8,956 nucleotides of DNA from NCBI GenBank assembly GCA_051879195.1, contig JBJELO010000204.1, forward strand, positions 1 to 8,956. The letters are read 5' to 3'. Source of the stretch: TWA4 sp051879195 (GTDB taxonomy: Bacteria > Bacillota > Clostridia > Lachnospirales > Lachnospiraceae). Positions 1-6,349 of the stretch are shown here, one piece after another. The first letter of the stretch is position 1; every line of letters starts with the position of its first letter. Under the pieces are notes generated by a model. The model made no database searches, was not told the DNA's origin, and saw nothing but the letters and a program-made list of their open reading frames with translations. Position numbers and translations under genes: made by a program.

Positions 1-28
1 AAGCTTTTCACTTACGAACGTGTCGCAC
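1..28 (-). mobile_element. Candidate group II intron, 5' end only
   Basis: Read on the minus strand, the sequence beginning at base 28 is GTGCGACACGTTCG and continues to the window edge. GTGCG (more loosely GTGYG) is the conserved 5' boundary of bacterial group II introns. It starts exactly where the Maff2 reading frame stops resembling its family, after codons for GYGNDN. The insertion splits the next codon after its first base (C, base 29), and relatives have proline there. The intron lies in the sense orientation of the host gene, which is needed for splicing. Only 28 bases are visible, so no ribozyme domains or reverse transcriptase can be checked. A plain frameshift or another insertion remains possible. 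Confidence 0.55.
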
Positions 29-143
29 GATTGTCATTGCCATAACCTTCCAGCAGGTTGATCGCACCCCAGATCGCAAGACCTGCACCCAATGCCACTA
101 CCAGAGTCTGAAGCACTTCCACTGCGCTGTTAAAAAAATCCAT
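12..143 (-). CDS. Maff2-family small membrane protein, interrupted (N-terminal part)
   Basis: The visible reading frame has 43 codons and starts MDFFNSAVEVLQTLVVALGA. One hydrophobic helix spans roughly residues 9-28, followed by NLLEGYGNDN, the recognisable Maff2-family signature. From memory, family members are about 60-75 residues and continue PGAKSQG into a second hydrophobic segment. Here the frame instead reads RATRS and stops at 12-14, so the second half is missing. The break coincides with a GTGCG sequence, so this is probably the first exon of an intron-split gene (true exon 29-143). The start is supported by AAGGAGG at 151-157, seven bases upstream. Maff2 proteins lie just downstream of virD4 in Tn1549-like elements, where a small membrane or pilin-like transfer subunit would be expected. 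Their function is not established. Confidence 0.8.
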   Translation of the reverse strand: MDFFNSAVEVLQTLVVALGAGLAIWGAINLLEGYGNDNRATRS

Positions 144-197
144 ACACGTTCCTCCTTAAAAAATGCTATTTTCACGGCACTTCTGCCGTTTTGAATC

Positions 198-233
198 AAA
201 AAAGCCTTTCCCAGTTTATAAGGCGAAAGGCTT
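198..233 (-). terminator. Rho-independent terminator after virD4
   Basis: On the minus strand a perfect 9-bp stem, AAGCCTTTC (233-225) with GAAAGGCTT (210-202), closes a 14-base loop and runs into six T residues (203-198). The upstream arm begins inside the virD4 stop codon, so the hairpin forms at the very end of that gene. On the plus strand no T-run follows, so the signal is directional. It separates virD4 from maff2. A smaller perfect 6-bp hairpin, ACGGCA/TGCCGT, lies just downstream at 174-189 without a T-run. No convincing promoter is visible in 144-197. Confidence 0.8.
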
Positions 234-1989
234 ACCGGATTTTGTCTGCATCAATCACATCAAAAACATCATCCGGGTGAAGTTCCAGTTTATGGTTCAG
301 AAACTTTTCAATGTTAAATTCATTTTTCCTGTCATAATCGGACGTATACCTGTAATTCGGATGCTTCGTCAGATCGTATTTATCCGATAAAAACGGGCGG
401 ACACCCCGCAGCTGCAGGATGCATTTGTTGCCATCCAGCACGGCAAGTTCATCAACACTCAGAAGGTCTTTCCCCAGTTTCTGGTAATTCAGGCTGTGGG
501 AAGTCTCCCTGCCGCGGCTTTCTCCGGTATTGAACGTATCAATCGTTTCCTTTCCAAGAGCCTGATTCAATTCTTTCAGTGTGGTCGGTTCCGAACCGCC
601 AAGAAAAATCCTGGAATCCATGTTGCCGATAATCGTATCCGCATTGTCTTTGTAAATGGCTTTCAGCTGGCTCTGTGCCTGCAGGACCAGGCAGGCTGAG
701 ATTTCCCGGCTCCGGATGGTTGCCACCAGCTTTTCCAGATTGGGAATCTGCCCGATATTGGCAGCCTCATCAATCAGGCAACGCACATGAACCGGAAGCC
801 TCCCGCCATAGACATCATCGGCTTTCTCACACAGAAGATTAAACATCTGTGTGTAGATCATGGAGATCAAAAAATTGAACGTGGAATCCGTATCACTCAT
901 AATGAGAAACAGGGCCGTTTTCCGGTCTCCCAGCGTATCCAGCTCCAGCTCATCATACGCTGTTATCTCGCGGAGTTCCTCAATGTCAAAGGGAGCCAAT
1001 CTGGCACCGCAACTGATCAGGATGCTTTTCGCGGTCTTTCCTGCCGCCAGCTTATACTTTTTGTACTGACGTACAGCAAAGTGATTGGGATTTTTCTGTT
1101 CCAGTGCTTCAAACATCAAATCCACCGGATTCTGGTAATCCTCATCATCTTCCCGGACCTCAGAGGCATTAAGCAGCTCAATCAGAGTGGAAAAGTTCTG
1201 TTCTTCTTCCGGTGCTTCATAATGGATATAGCCAATCAATGCCGTATAAAGCAGTGTTTCCGCTTTTTCCCAGAAAGGATCACTGGATTTTCCGTCCCCT
1301 TTGGTATTGGCAATCAGTGTCGTTACCAGTTTTAAGATATCCTTTTCGCTGTGAATATAGGAGAAAGGATTATAATGCATCGATTTTTTGAAATTGATGG
1401 TATTAAAAATCTTAATGCGATAACCAAATTTCAATAAAGCATTTCCACATTCTACGACAATTCCGCCTTTCGGATCGGTCACCACATAGCTGGAATGCAT
1501 CTGGAGAAGATTGGGTTTAATCCAGTACCTTGTCTTGCCGGACCCGGAGCCGCCCACAATCAGCACATTTTTATTCCGCGCATATTTGGGATTTTTTGGG
1601 CGGCTACCCATCATCAGCCGCTCCGTTTTGGTCAGGATGATATTGTTCTCAAACCGGGGATCCATGAATGGCTCGATATCCCTGCCGGTTCCCCATCGTG
1701 CTGAACCATATTCCACATTCTGGCGGTACTTTTTCGCGTTTTTCCCCCGCAGATAAACAGCCAGTCTCAGACCGGCTCCACAGCTGATGCCCACCAGAAG
1801 ATCCATCGGGTAAAGGCTGGGCAGCGGATTTTTCAGAGCAATGGGAAGGGTTGTCATAAAGCAGAGGATCTTCTCTGATAAGTCCGCGCCCTCCGCCAGT
1901 CTCCAGCCTTCTCCCAGATTGGTGGTATACAGGCCAAACAGAAGATAGGGCAAATTCAAAAGAAGAAGTTTTTTCATTTCCCTGTTCAT
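232..1989 (-). CDS. virD4: VirD4/TraG-type conjugative coupling ATPase (T4CP)
   Basis: This 585-residue protein fits the VirD4-like coupling proteins of Tn1549-like elements, which are usually about 580-610 residues. Such proteins are inner-membrane ATPases that bring the relaxase-DNA complex to the type IV secretion channel. The N-terminus has two hydrophobic segments, around residues 7-22 and 58-80, with a soluble domain after them. Walker A is GSGSGKT (147-153), DPKGG follows at 172-176, and the Walker B region is CLIDEAAN (404-411). The C-terminal part contains QAQSQLKAIY (437-446) and GNMDSRIFLGG (455-465), both typical of the TraG/VirD4 core. The ATG overlaps the pcfB stop by four bases, implying translational coupling. 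The ribosome binding site is modest (GGAACGGAG). A second in-frame ATG at codon 5 is a possible alternative start. The gene ends in a terminator. Confidence 0.95.
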   Translation of the reverse strand: MNREMKKLLLLNLPYLLFGLYTTNLGEGWRLAEGADLSEKILCFMTTLPIALKNPLPSLYPMDLLVGISCGAGLRLAVYLRGKNAKKYRQNVEYGSARWGTGRDIEPFMDPRFENNIILTKTERLMMGSRPKNPKYARNKNVLIVGGSGSGKTRYWIKPNLLQMHSSYVVTDPKGGIVVECGNALLKFGYRIKIFNTINFKKSMHYNPFSYIHSEKDILKLVTTLIANTKGDGKSSDPFWEKAETLLYTALIGYIHYEAPEEEQNFSTLIELLNASEVREDDEDYQNPVDLMFEALEQKNPNHFAVRQYKKYKLAAGKTAKSILISCGARLAPFDIEELREITAYDELELDTLGDRKTALFLIMSDTDSTFNFLISMIYTQMFNLLCEKADDVYGGRLPVHVRCLIDEAANIGQIPNLEKLVATIRSREISACLVLQAQSQLKAIYKDNADTIIGNMDSRIFLGGSEPTTLKELNQALGKETIDTFNTGESRGRETSHSLNYQKLGKDLLSVDELAVLDGNKCILQLRGVRPFLSDKYDLTKHPNYRYTSDYDRKNEFNIEKFLNHKLELHPDDVFDVIDADKIR

Positions 1990-2486
1990 CGGCTCCGTTC
2001 CTTTTCCTTATTTCGAATCTTACCGGGAATGGAAGCGGCGATTGCCTGGAATTTCTTCAGCTGTTTCAGGATGCTCGGACGTTTCTCCCTCTGCATGGTA
2101 CGGGCCGTCACTTCTTTCAGTACCGCCGTCAGTGCATCCGCATCCCGGGCTTTGAAAAATACCAGATACCGCGGAGGGGAAGCCGTTTTATCCTTTTTTA
2201 CCGCAAAATCCACGCCATACTTCCCGGCAACTTTTTCAAACAGTTTGATATTCTGGCCTGTCACTTCCACATTGGATACCCCCTGATTCTGGCCGATCAG
2301 CTGTTTCACGGTCTGTTTTCCATGAGGAATCTCTTCCTGCACGTTCTTTTTTCCGGCAGCCCTCGCCGCATTCACCTTCGTCCGATGCTGCAGATACATC
2401 CGTACCCCTGCCACAATGTTTCTCATGGTCAGTCTGGAAGTGCTGATGACCAGATTGACCGTCCTGTTTTCCACTTCCTCCTGCAA
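1986..2486 (-). CDS. pcfB: PcfB family protein (DUF3801)
   Basis: The 166-residue product matches the PcfB/DUF3801 family found next to virD4 in Gram-positive conjugative elements and named from Enterococcus plasmid pCF10. It is thought to be a cytoplasmic transfer accessory, but its biochemical role is not known. Family features are HGKQTVKQLIGQNQGVSN (55-72), the FEKVAGKYGVDFAVKKDK stretch (83-100) and PPRYLVFFKARD (104-115). The basic C-terminus contains KRPSILKQL (135-143), a motif echoed in the DUF5688 protein of this operon. The start appears to be TTG at 2486, twelve bases after the upstream stop, preceded by GGGGTGATGGG. A GTG at codon 5 has the sequence GGAGG only about two bases before it, which is too close. 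The gene overlaps virD4 by ATGA. Confidence 0.9.
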   Translation of the reverse strand: MQEEVENRTVNLVISTSRLTMRNIVAGVRMYLQHRTKVNAARAAGKKNVQEEIPHGKQTVKQLIGQNQGVSNVEVTGQNIKLFEKVAGKYGVDFAVKKDKTASPPRYLVFFKARDADALTAVLKEVTARTMQREKRPSILKQLKKFQAIAASIPGKIRNKEKERSR

Positions 2487-2498
2487 CCCATCACCCCG

Positions 2499-2846
2499 CT
2501 ATCCGTTTCGTTTATTCTGTTTTTCAATCGTCGTGATCCCTTCCAGCGTCGTTGCCACAATACGCAGGTGCTTTGCCAGGGCAATGTCCTGTTTTACCTC
2601 TTCATTTACCACAGTCCCGCATACTGCCAGGATCCGGCACCGGCGGAGAAGCTGTGCCGACATATCCACCCGGTCCTTATGCTCCTGCGGGATATTGTCA
2701 TCCAGAAACCGGGGATAGAACAGCCGGGGACATACCGGGGAATACCCGGCTTCATACACCGTCCGGCAGTAAGCTTCCGCCTTCTCTCTGGCTTCCTGTT
2801 CATCTGCGCTCCAGGCAGATGTGATATAAACCAATGGCCTGACCAT
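2499..2846 (-). CDS. DUF4406/DUF7768-like protein, nucleoside deoxyribosyltransferase-like fold
   Basis: The 115-residue protein opens with VYITSAWSAD (6-15), followed by a helix with AYCRTVYEAGYSPVCPRLFY (25-44) and PRFLDD (45-50). It then has MSAQLLRRCRILAVCG (62-77) and EEVKQDIALAKHL (82-94). This order resembles the small Rossmann-like proteins annotated DUF4406 or DUF7768, distant relatives of nucleoside 2-deoxyribosyltransferases. Those enzymes transfer deoxyribose between bases, but no catalytic activity should be assumed here. Similar genes recur beside pcfB in Tn1549-like elements. The ATG at 2846 has a good GGAGGAAGGG ribosome binding site, and the gap to the upstream gene is 15 bases. 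Family assignment is by pattern memory only. Confidence 0.75.
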   Translation of the reverse strand: MVRPLVYITSAWSADEQEAREKAEAYCRTVYEAGYSPVCPRLFYPRFLDDNIPQEHKDRVDMSAQLLRRCRILAVCGTVVNEEVKQDIALAKHLRIVATTLEGITTIEKQNKRNG

Positions 2847-2861
2847 AATCCCTTCCTCCCA

Positions 2862-3455
2862 TCACATCCGAAAGACCGGAAAATCCCTGCCGTCTGCATG
2901 AAGCTGCACGGTCCGCTCCTGGAAAATCCGGCTGATCTGCTGAACCCTGTCTGCATCCATCGAAACCGGATCCGCGTCTGCGCTGCATTCATAAATGACA
3001 GCCGGACCAAGCAGATAGGATTCCCCGCCCAGTCTCAGCAGCTGCCTTTCATCATAATGGATCATCAAGCCCAGTTCCGGTAACGTCCCCAGCTGATGAT
3101 ACATACCAAACCTTTCCAGTATTTCTTCACTCTCACCAGGTGTCATGAGAACGGCTTCTTTTCGCGGCTGAATCACCAGCACCCTTTCTTCTTCCCCACA
3201 TTCTGTCTCCTTCTCTTCCTCCTTCGGATCTCTCCTGCCTGCCGGGATTTCCTGTGCTTCGCATTCCTCCAGAAAATCATTCATAAAATCCAGAAAAGCC
3301 CGCATCTCCCTGGAAGGATCCTTTCCCACCAGTTCCTGATACATAACCAGTAAATCCCGGACTTCATCCGGTCTGTTGGGAAGTACCGGTACAAATAAAT
3401 TGATATTTCCTGCCACATTGACATTCATTTTTTTCATGATTCTTTGATCCTCCAT
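2862..3455 (-). CDS. Hypothetical ICE protein, family not recognised
   Basis: The 197-residue product is acidic and soluble, with no signal peptide or membrane helix. An N-terminal segment of about 70 residues (VNVAGNINLFVPVLPNRPDE at 12-31, then helical) is joined by a charged linker (75-90, rich in E, K, D and R) to a C-terminal domain. That domain begins VLVIQPRKEAVLMTPGE (92-108) and includes YLLGPAVIYE (147-156). I do not recognise either domain. Its position, 12 bases after parB and 15 before the DUF4406-like gene, makes it part of the replication-transfer operon. The start is uncertain. ATG at 3455 has only a weak upstream site, whereas GGAGG at 3449-3453, inside the annotated start, could serve ATG codons at 3437 or 3428. 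Codon use matches the backbone genes. Confidence 0.8.
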   Translation of the reverse strand: MEDQRIMKKMNVNVAGNINLFVPVLPNRPDEVRDLLVMYQELVGKDPSREMRAFLDFMNDFLEECEAQEIPAGRRDPKEEEKETECGEEERVLVIQPRKEAVLMTPGESEEILERFGMYHQLGTLPELGLMIHYDERQLLRLGGESYLLGPAVIYECSADADPVSMDADRVQQISRIFQERTVQLHADGRDFPVFRM

Positions 3456-3467
3456 ACAGTTTTCCGT

Positions 3468-4397
3468 CTATAAATCCGGCCCCCGGTCACGCTTCCGCTT
3501 CTTCTGCCACTGTTCCAGCAGTTTGATGATCGTATCTTCCATCTGTTTGGGTGTATAAGACTGGGGAAAATATTTCTTCAGCACATCGCCCTTCAAGGTC
3601 ACCCTGCCCAGATCCCCCTTCTTTTCCTCTGCCATAATGGCACACATGGCATCCAGAGAACATTTTCCTTCCTGACTGAACTTTTTCAAACGCTGTGCCT
3701 GGGAAAGGGAGGGAGCAGCCTGCGCATAATCCATTGCCACCAGAAATTCTTTCTGCTCCTCTTTTTTTAAATAGGAAAGTTCTACTGCCGGATTAAAAGC
3801 GATCTGTTTTGTATCCACCATTTCCAGAAGTTCGGGGATAAGTTCTGTCAGACGGATATAGCGCCGGACTGTATCTTTACTGACACCTGCATCTTCACCT
3901 ACTTTTTCCACTGATAACTTCTGCGCAACTTGCGTAGAAGTTAAATCTGAGCGTGCACCCTGATGCTTAATCGCTTCCAGTTTCATGCGAAATGCAAATG
4001 CTCTTTCACTCGGAAGTACATTTTCACGCTGAAAATTGGAATCCACCATCTGGATCACTGCGGTATCATCATCCATTTCCCGGACAATCACCGGCATGGT
4101 CTCTTTCCCGATCAGTTCCAGGGCATGGTGTCTCCGGTGGCCGGCAACGATTTCATATCCGCCCTCCGGCCTGGGCCTGACAATACCGGGAACAAGGACG
4201 CCATACTGGGATACACTCTCAATCGTTCTCAACATCGCCTCATCGTCCAATACCTTAAACGGATGGTTTTTAAACGGATGCAGTTCCGACAGCGGAATCA
4301 TCTGTACTTTTTCCAGCTTTTCCTCTGATCGGCTTTCTTCCGTGGAAAAAATGTCATCGTAACTGGTCAAGCTGATGTTTGCGCCTTTTTTCGGCAT
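3468..4397 (-). CDS. parB: ParB-family partition protein
   Basis: This 309-residue ParB/Spo0J-type protein would bind a centromere-like site and work with ParA to segregate or stabilise the excised element. An N-terminal tail is followed by the ParB nuclease-like domain: MIPLSELHPFKNHPF (33-47), then the nucleotide-binding box AGHRRHHA (85-92), which reads GHRR where many ParBs have GERR. NFQREN (121-126) comes next. A helix-turn-helix is evident at about 165-182 (GEDAGVSKDTVRRYIRL), followed by a helical region and a basic C-terminus. The ATG at 4397 has a strong AAGGAGGTG site (4405-4413) and lies 44 bases inside the end of parA, so the two are translationally coupled. The gene carries a 27-bp palindrome at 3916-3942, just before the helix-turn-helix codons. 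Confidence 0.93.
   Translation of the reverse strand: MPKKGANISLTSYDDIFSTEESRSEEKLEKVQMIPLSELHPFKNHPFKVLDDEAMLRTIESVSQYGVLVPGIVRPRPEGGYEIVAGHRRHHALELIGKETMPVIVREMDDDTAVIQMVDSNFQRENVLPSERAFAFRMKLEAIKHQGARSDLTSTQVAQKLSVEKVGEDAGVSKDTVRRYIRLTELIPELLEMVDTKQIAFNPAVELSYLKKEEQKEFLVAMDYAQAAPSLSQAQRLKKFSQEGKCSLDAMCAIMAEEKKGDLGRVTLKGDVLKKYFPQSYTPKQMEDTIIKLLEQWQKKRKRDRGPDL
3916..3942. repeat. 27-bp near-perfect palindrome inside parB
   Basis: Left arm AACTTCTGCGCAA (3916-3928) and right arm TTGCGTAGAAGTT (3930-3942) surround a single central C at 3929. The right arm's reverse complement is AACTTCTACGCAA, so 12 of 13 positions pair. The DNA encodes LTSTQVAQKL in ParB. It could be a binding site for ParB or another dimeric regulator, a hairpin in the parB message, or a chance result of the protein sequence. 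No second copy was noticed by eye elsewhere in the window. Confidence 0.6.
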
Positions 4398-5181
4398 TTT
4401 CCAGCACCTCCTTCGTCAGGGCACGGTAAGCATCCGCCACCTTTCCTTTCGGATCATGCAGAAAAATGCTTTTTCCTTCCGCACTGATTTCGGCCGCCCG
4501 TACCGAGTGGGGAATATCCGTTTCAAACACTTTGATTTTTCTGCCATAGGTGTCCCGAATCAGGGCACTGATTTCTTTTGCATAGTTGGTACGGCTGTCC
4601 ACCATGGTCAGCAGGATCCCCTCGATTTTCAGTCTGGGATTGATCTGACGCCGTACTTTGCGGATCGTCTGGAGCAGCTGTTCCAGACCTTTGGCTGACA
4701 GATACTGCGCCTGCACCGGGATCAGCACCTCATTGGATGCCGCCAGTGCATTGATGGTCAGCATCCCAAGGCTGGGCATACAGTCCAGCAGCACATAGTC
4801 ATACCGGTCTTTTACGGAATCCAGATACTGTTTCAGGATCGTCTCCCGGCTCATGGAATTGACCAGTGAAACCTCCAGCCCGGAAAGCTCGATATTGGCA
4901 GGCAGCAGATCCACGCCTTCCCCATGGGAAAGAATTCCCTCCCCAGGTTCAATCGGCTCCTCTTCCATGACTTTTTTCATCAGATCACTCAAAGTGACAT
5001 CCAGTTCATCCGGTCTCGGATTTCCCATGCTGATGGTCAAACTTGCCTGCGGGTCCGTATCTACCAGAAGGACCTTTTTCCCTTCCCGTGCCAGTCCGAT
5101 CCCCAGATTTTCACATGTGGTTGTTTTACCGGTTCCCCCTTTCTGATTGACCACCGCCATTACCGTTGTTTTCCTCGACAA
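4354..5181 (-). CDS. parA: ParA/Soj-family partition ATPase
   Basis: The 275-residue protein is a ParA/Soj/MinD-type ATPase that binds DNA and ATP and works with ParB to position or stabilise the element. The deviant Walker A box is QKGGTGKTTT (13-22), with the signature lysine at 14 and the phosphate-binding lysine at 19. VLLVDTDPQAS follows at 37-47, and the Walker B region is DYVLLDCMPSLG (128-139). IPVQAQYLSAKGLEQL (154-169) is the usual ParA segment. The best start is TTG at 5181, seven bases after GAGGTG (5189-5194), a site formed by the last codons of repA. An in-frame ATG at codon 8 is too close to Walker A to be clearly preferred. The gene lies six bases after repA and overlaps parB by 44 bases. 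Confidence 0.95.
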   Translation of the reverse strand: MSRKTTVMAVVNQKGGTGKTTTCENLGIGLAREGKKVLLVDTDPQASLTISMGNPRPDELDVTLSDLMKKVMEEEPIEPGEGILSHGEGVDLLPANIELSGLEVSLVNSMSRETILKQYLDSVKDRYDYVLLDCMPSLGMLTINALAASNEVLIPVQAQYLSAKGLEQLLQTIRKVRRQINPRLKIEGILLTMVDSRTNYAKEISALIRDTYGRKIKVFETDIPHSVRAAEISAEGKSIFLHDPKGKVADAYRALTKEVLENAEKRRKHQLDQLR

Positions 5182-5187
5182 TCATGA

Positions 5188-6096
5188 TCACCTCTCTTCT
5201 TCAGATCTGCACTGTCCGTTCGCCATATCATGACTCACCCGGGAGGAATAATAGTTGTGGATGGTCATCGGGGCATTATAAAGAGCTGCCAGCAGATACT
5301 GCCGCATGTTCCGGATCTTTGTTGTATTCTCCTTCATGCAGCGGAGCACGAAACGGATATGGCTGTCATCCAGTTTCATGAGCTGCCCTTTGACCACCTC
5401 CGCCGGTTTATCATCCCCCGCAATCCGAACCACTTTCCGTTTGGTACACACCGTATCCACCAGCAGTTCCAGCATTTCTTCCAGAACCGCCCTGTCATAA
5501 GGATAGTCCTGCACCAGGTAAGTAAATGCCAGCTGCTCCATAAAATACTCCCGATAATATCCGTAATCGCTGCTGTCTTTCCTTTCCCTTCCTTCTATAC
5601 CGGAAGAAAAGAAAGGATCCGTATCGTTCGGATCAGTATTATTTATATCAGTATTAGTTCCTCGTGATTTTGGAGAGTCCTGATTCGTGAATTCCACGAC
5701 TCCTGAATCGTGATTTTCACGAGTCTGGAATCGTGATTCCGCATCTGCAGAGACAAAGTTTTTCACATAGATCAGTGTCGGTTTTCCCAGACCCTGACGC
5801 TTCCGCTCAATCAGGCCGCACTTCTTTTCCAGCTCGACCAGCAGCCGGGTTGCTTTCTGGTCCGCACATCCCATGGATTCCATGATCTCCTCGAGCGTGA
5901 AAATGATATAGACCCGCCCCTTTTTATCCACCCATCCGTTTTTCACAGACAAAGACACCCGATCCAGCAGAATCCCATACAGCAGCTTGGCATCCGTGGA
6001 AAGGCCTTTCAATTTTTCATCCGTAAACAGCAGTTTGGGAATCCGGTAAAAGGCATATTGTTCGGATTCCCGGCCATAAAAATAATCAAACGCCAC
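5188..6096 (-). CDS. repA: RepA_N-type replication initiator protein
   Basis: The 302-residue initiator has the RepA_N layout. The N-terminal winged-helix DNA-binding domain covers about 1-115 (FYRIPKLLF at 16-24, LSTDAKLLYGILLDR at 32-46, FTLEEIMESM at 66-75). A low-complexity linker spans about 116-175 and is rich in N, D, T and S. The C-terminal domain ends IRNMRQYLLAALYNAP (261-276), as in the DUF6017 domain paired with RepA_N in Tn1549-like elements. It would initiate replication of the circular form at a site probably inside the gene, because the linker DNA carries 23-bp direct repeats. The start is GTG at 6096, overlapping the upstream stop by 11 bases. Its Shine-Dalgarno match is poor (GACGGTGATGG), so translation probably depends on coupling. 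Confidence 0.93.
   Translation of the reverse strand: MAFDYFYGRESEQYAFYRIPKLLFTDEKLKGLSTDAKLLYGILLDRVSLSVKNGWVDKKGRVYIIFTLEEIMESMGCADQKATRLLVELEKKCGLIERKRQGLGKPTLIYVKNFVSADAESRFQTRENHDSGVVEFTNQDSPKSRGTNTDINNTDPNDTDPFFSSGIEGRERKDSSDYGYYREYFMEQLAFTYLVQDYPYDRAVLEEMLELLVDTVCTKRKVVRIAGDDKPAEVVKGQLMKLDDSHIRFVLRCMKENTTKIRNMRQYLLAALYNAPMTIHNYYSSRVSHDMANGQCRSEEER
5658..5740. repeat. Iteron-like 23-bp direct repeats inside repA (candidate origin)
   Basis: Three consecutive 23-base units lie at 5658-5680, 5681-5703 and 5704-5726, with a partial fourth at 5727-5740. The best-formed unit is the third, TGAATCGTGATTTTCACGAG followed by TCT. Units share TCGTGA near the same offset and end AGTC/ACTC. Units two and three contain an inner dyad (CGTGAttttCACG at 5709-5721), and the fourth has GGAATC/GATTCC. 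The period is not a multiple of three, so the same DNA word is translated in different frames and the repetition is a DNA-level property. The stretch corresponds to RepA residues 119-146, the interdomain linker. RepA_N plasmids are known to carry origin repeats inside rep, which makes this the likely initiator-binding site. Confidence 0.7.
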
Positions 6097-6349
6097 CGGC
6101 CATCACCGTCCCCGGTCCCGGCCTGCCAAACGGAAAAATCTCCCCCATAAGCGGCTTTTTCCGGATGGTCCGGCGTTCTGGCTGGAACGGACAGCGGGCA
6201 TAGAGGCAGCTGCGGTATTTCCAGTGCGGTCTGTAATAGACACAATCCCGGCAGCATTTCGGAGCAGCTGCCTGTTTTCTGCCACCCTCCGGTTTCATTT
6301 TCATGATCCGCTCATAGTAGCGGAAGGCAAAATATTCCTGTTTTTCCAT
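6086..6349 (-). CDS. Small cysteine-rich hypothetical protein (87 aa)
   Basis: This basic 87-residue protein has cysteines at 32, 33, 36, 48 and 53 in the pattern CCRDCVYYRP (32-41) and CLYARCPF (48-55). That spacing suggests a single zinc-binding knuckle. The N-terminus, EYFAFRYYERIMKMKPEGGR (5-24), looks helical and the C-terminus is glycine- and proline-rich. No named family is recognised. The ATG at 6349 touches the previous stop codon with no gap and has a strong AAAGGAGG site inside the end of that gene. Its own end overlaps the repA GTG by 11 bases, so its translation likely drives RepA translation. The location between another cysteine-rich gene and repA suggests a replication-linked accessory role, which is inference only. 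Confidence 0.75.
   Translation of the reverse strand: MEKQEYFAFRYYERIMKMKPEGGRKQAAAPKCCRDCVYYRPHWKYRSCLYARCPFQPERRTIRKKPLMGEIFPFGRPGPGTVMAGGV

Noticed and set aside
174..189. ACGGCA/TGCCGT hairpin as a second terminator
   Set aside because: Only a 6-bp stem, with no T tract following on the minus strand; noted only as local structure.
787..1335. Plus-strand open frame of 182 codons
   Set aside because: Entirely inside virD4 on the opposite strand; the virD4 ATPase motifs are unambiguous.
2606..3010. Minus-strand frame of 134 codons spanning two genes
   Set aside because: It overlaps the DUF4406-like gene and the 197-residue gene in another frame and is rich in R, W, G and S; both overlapped genes have better starts and spacing.
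2322..3083. Plus-strand open frame of 253 codons
   Set aside because: It spans three well-supported minus-strand genes in antisense and its composition (H, P, C, R rich) looks like a shadow frame.
5640..5745. Repeats in repA as a CRISPR array
   Set aside because: Units abut with no spacers and lie within an intact coding sequence, fitting iterons instead.
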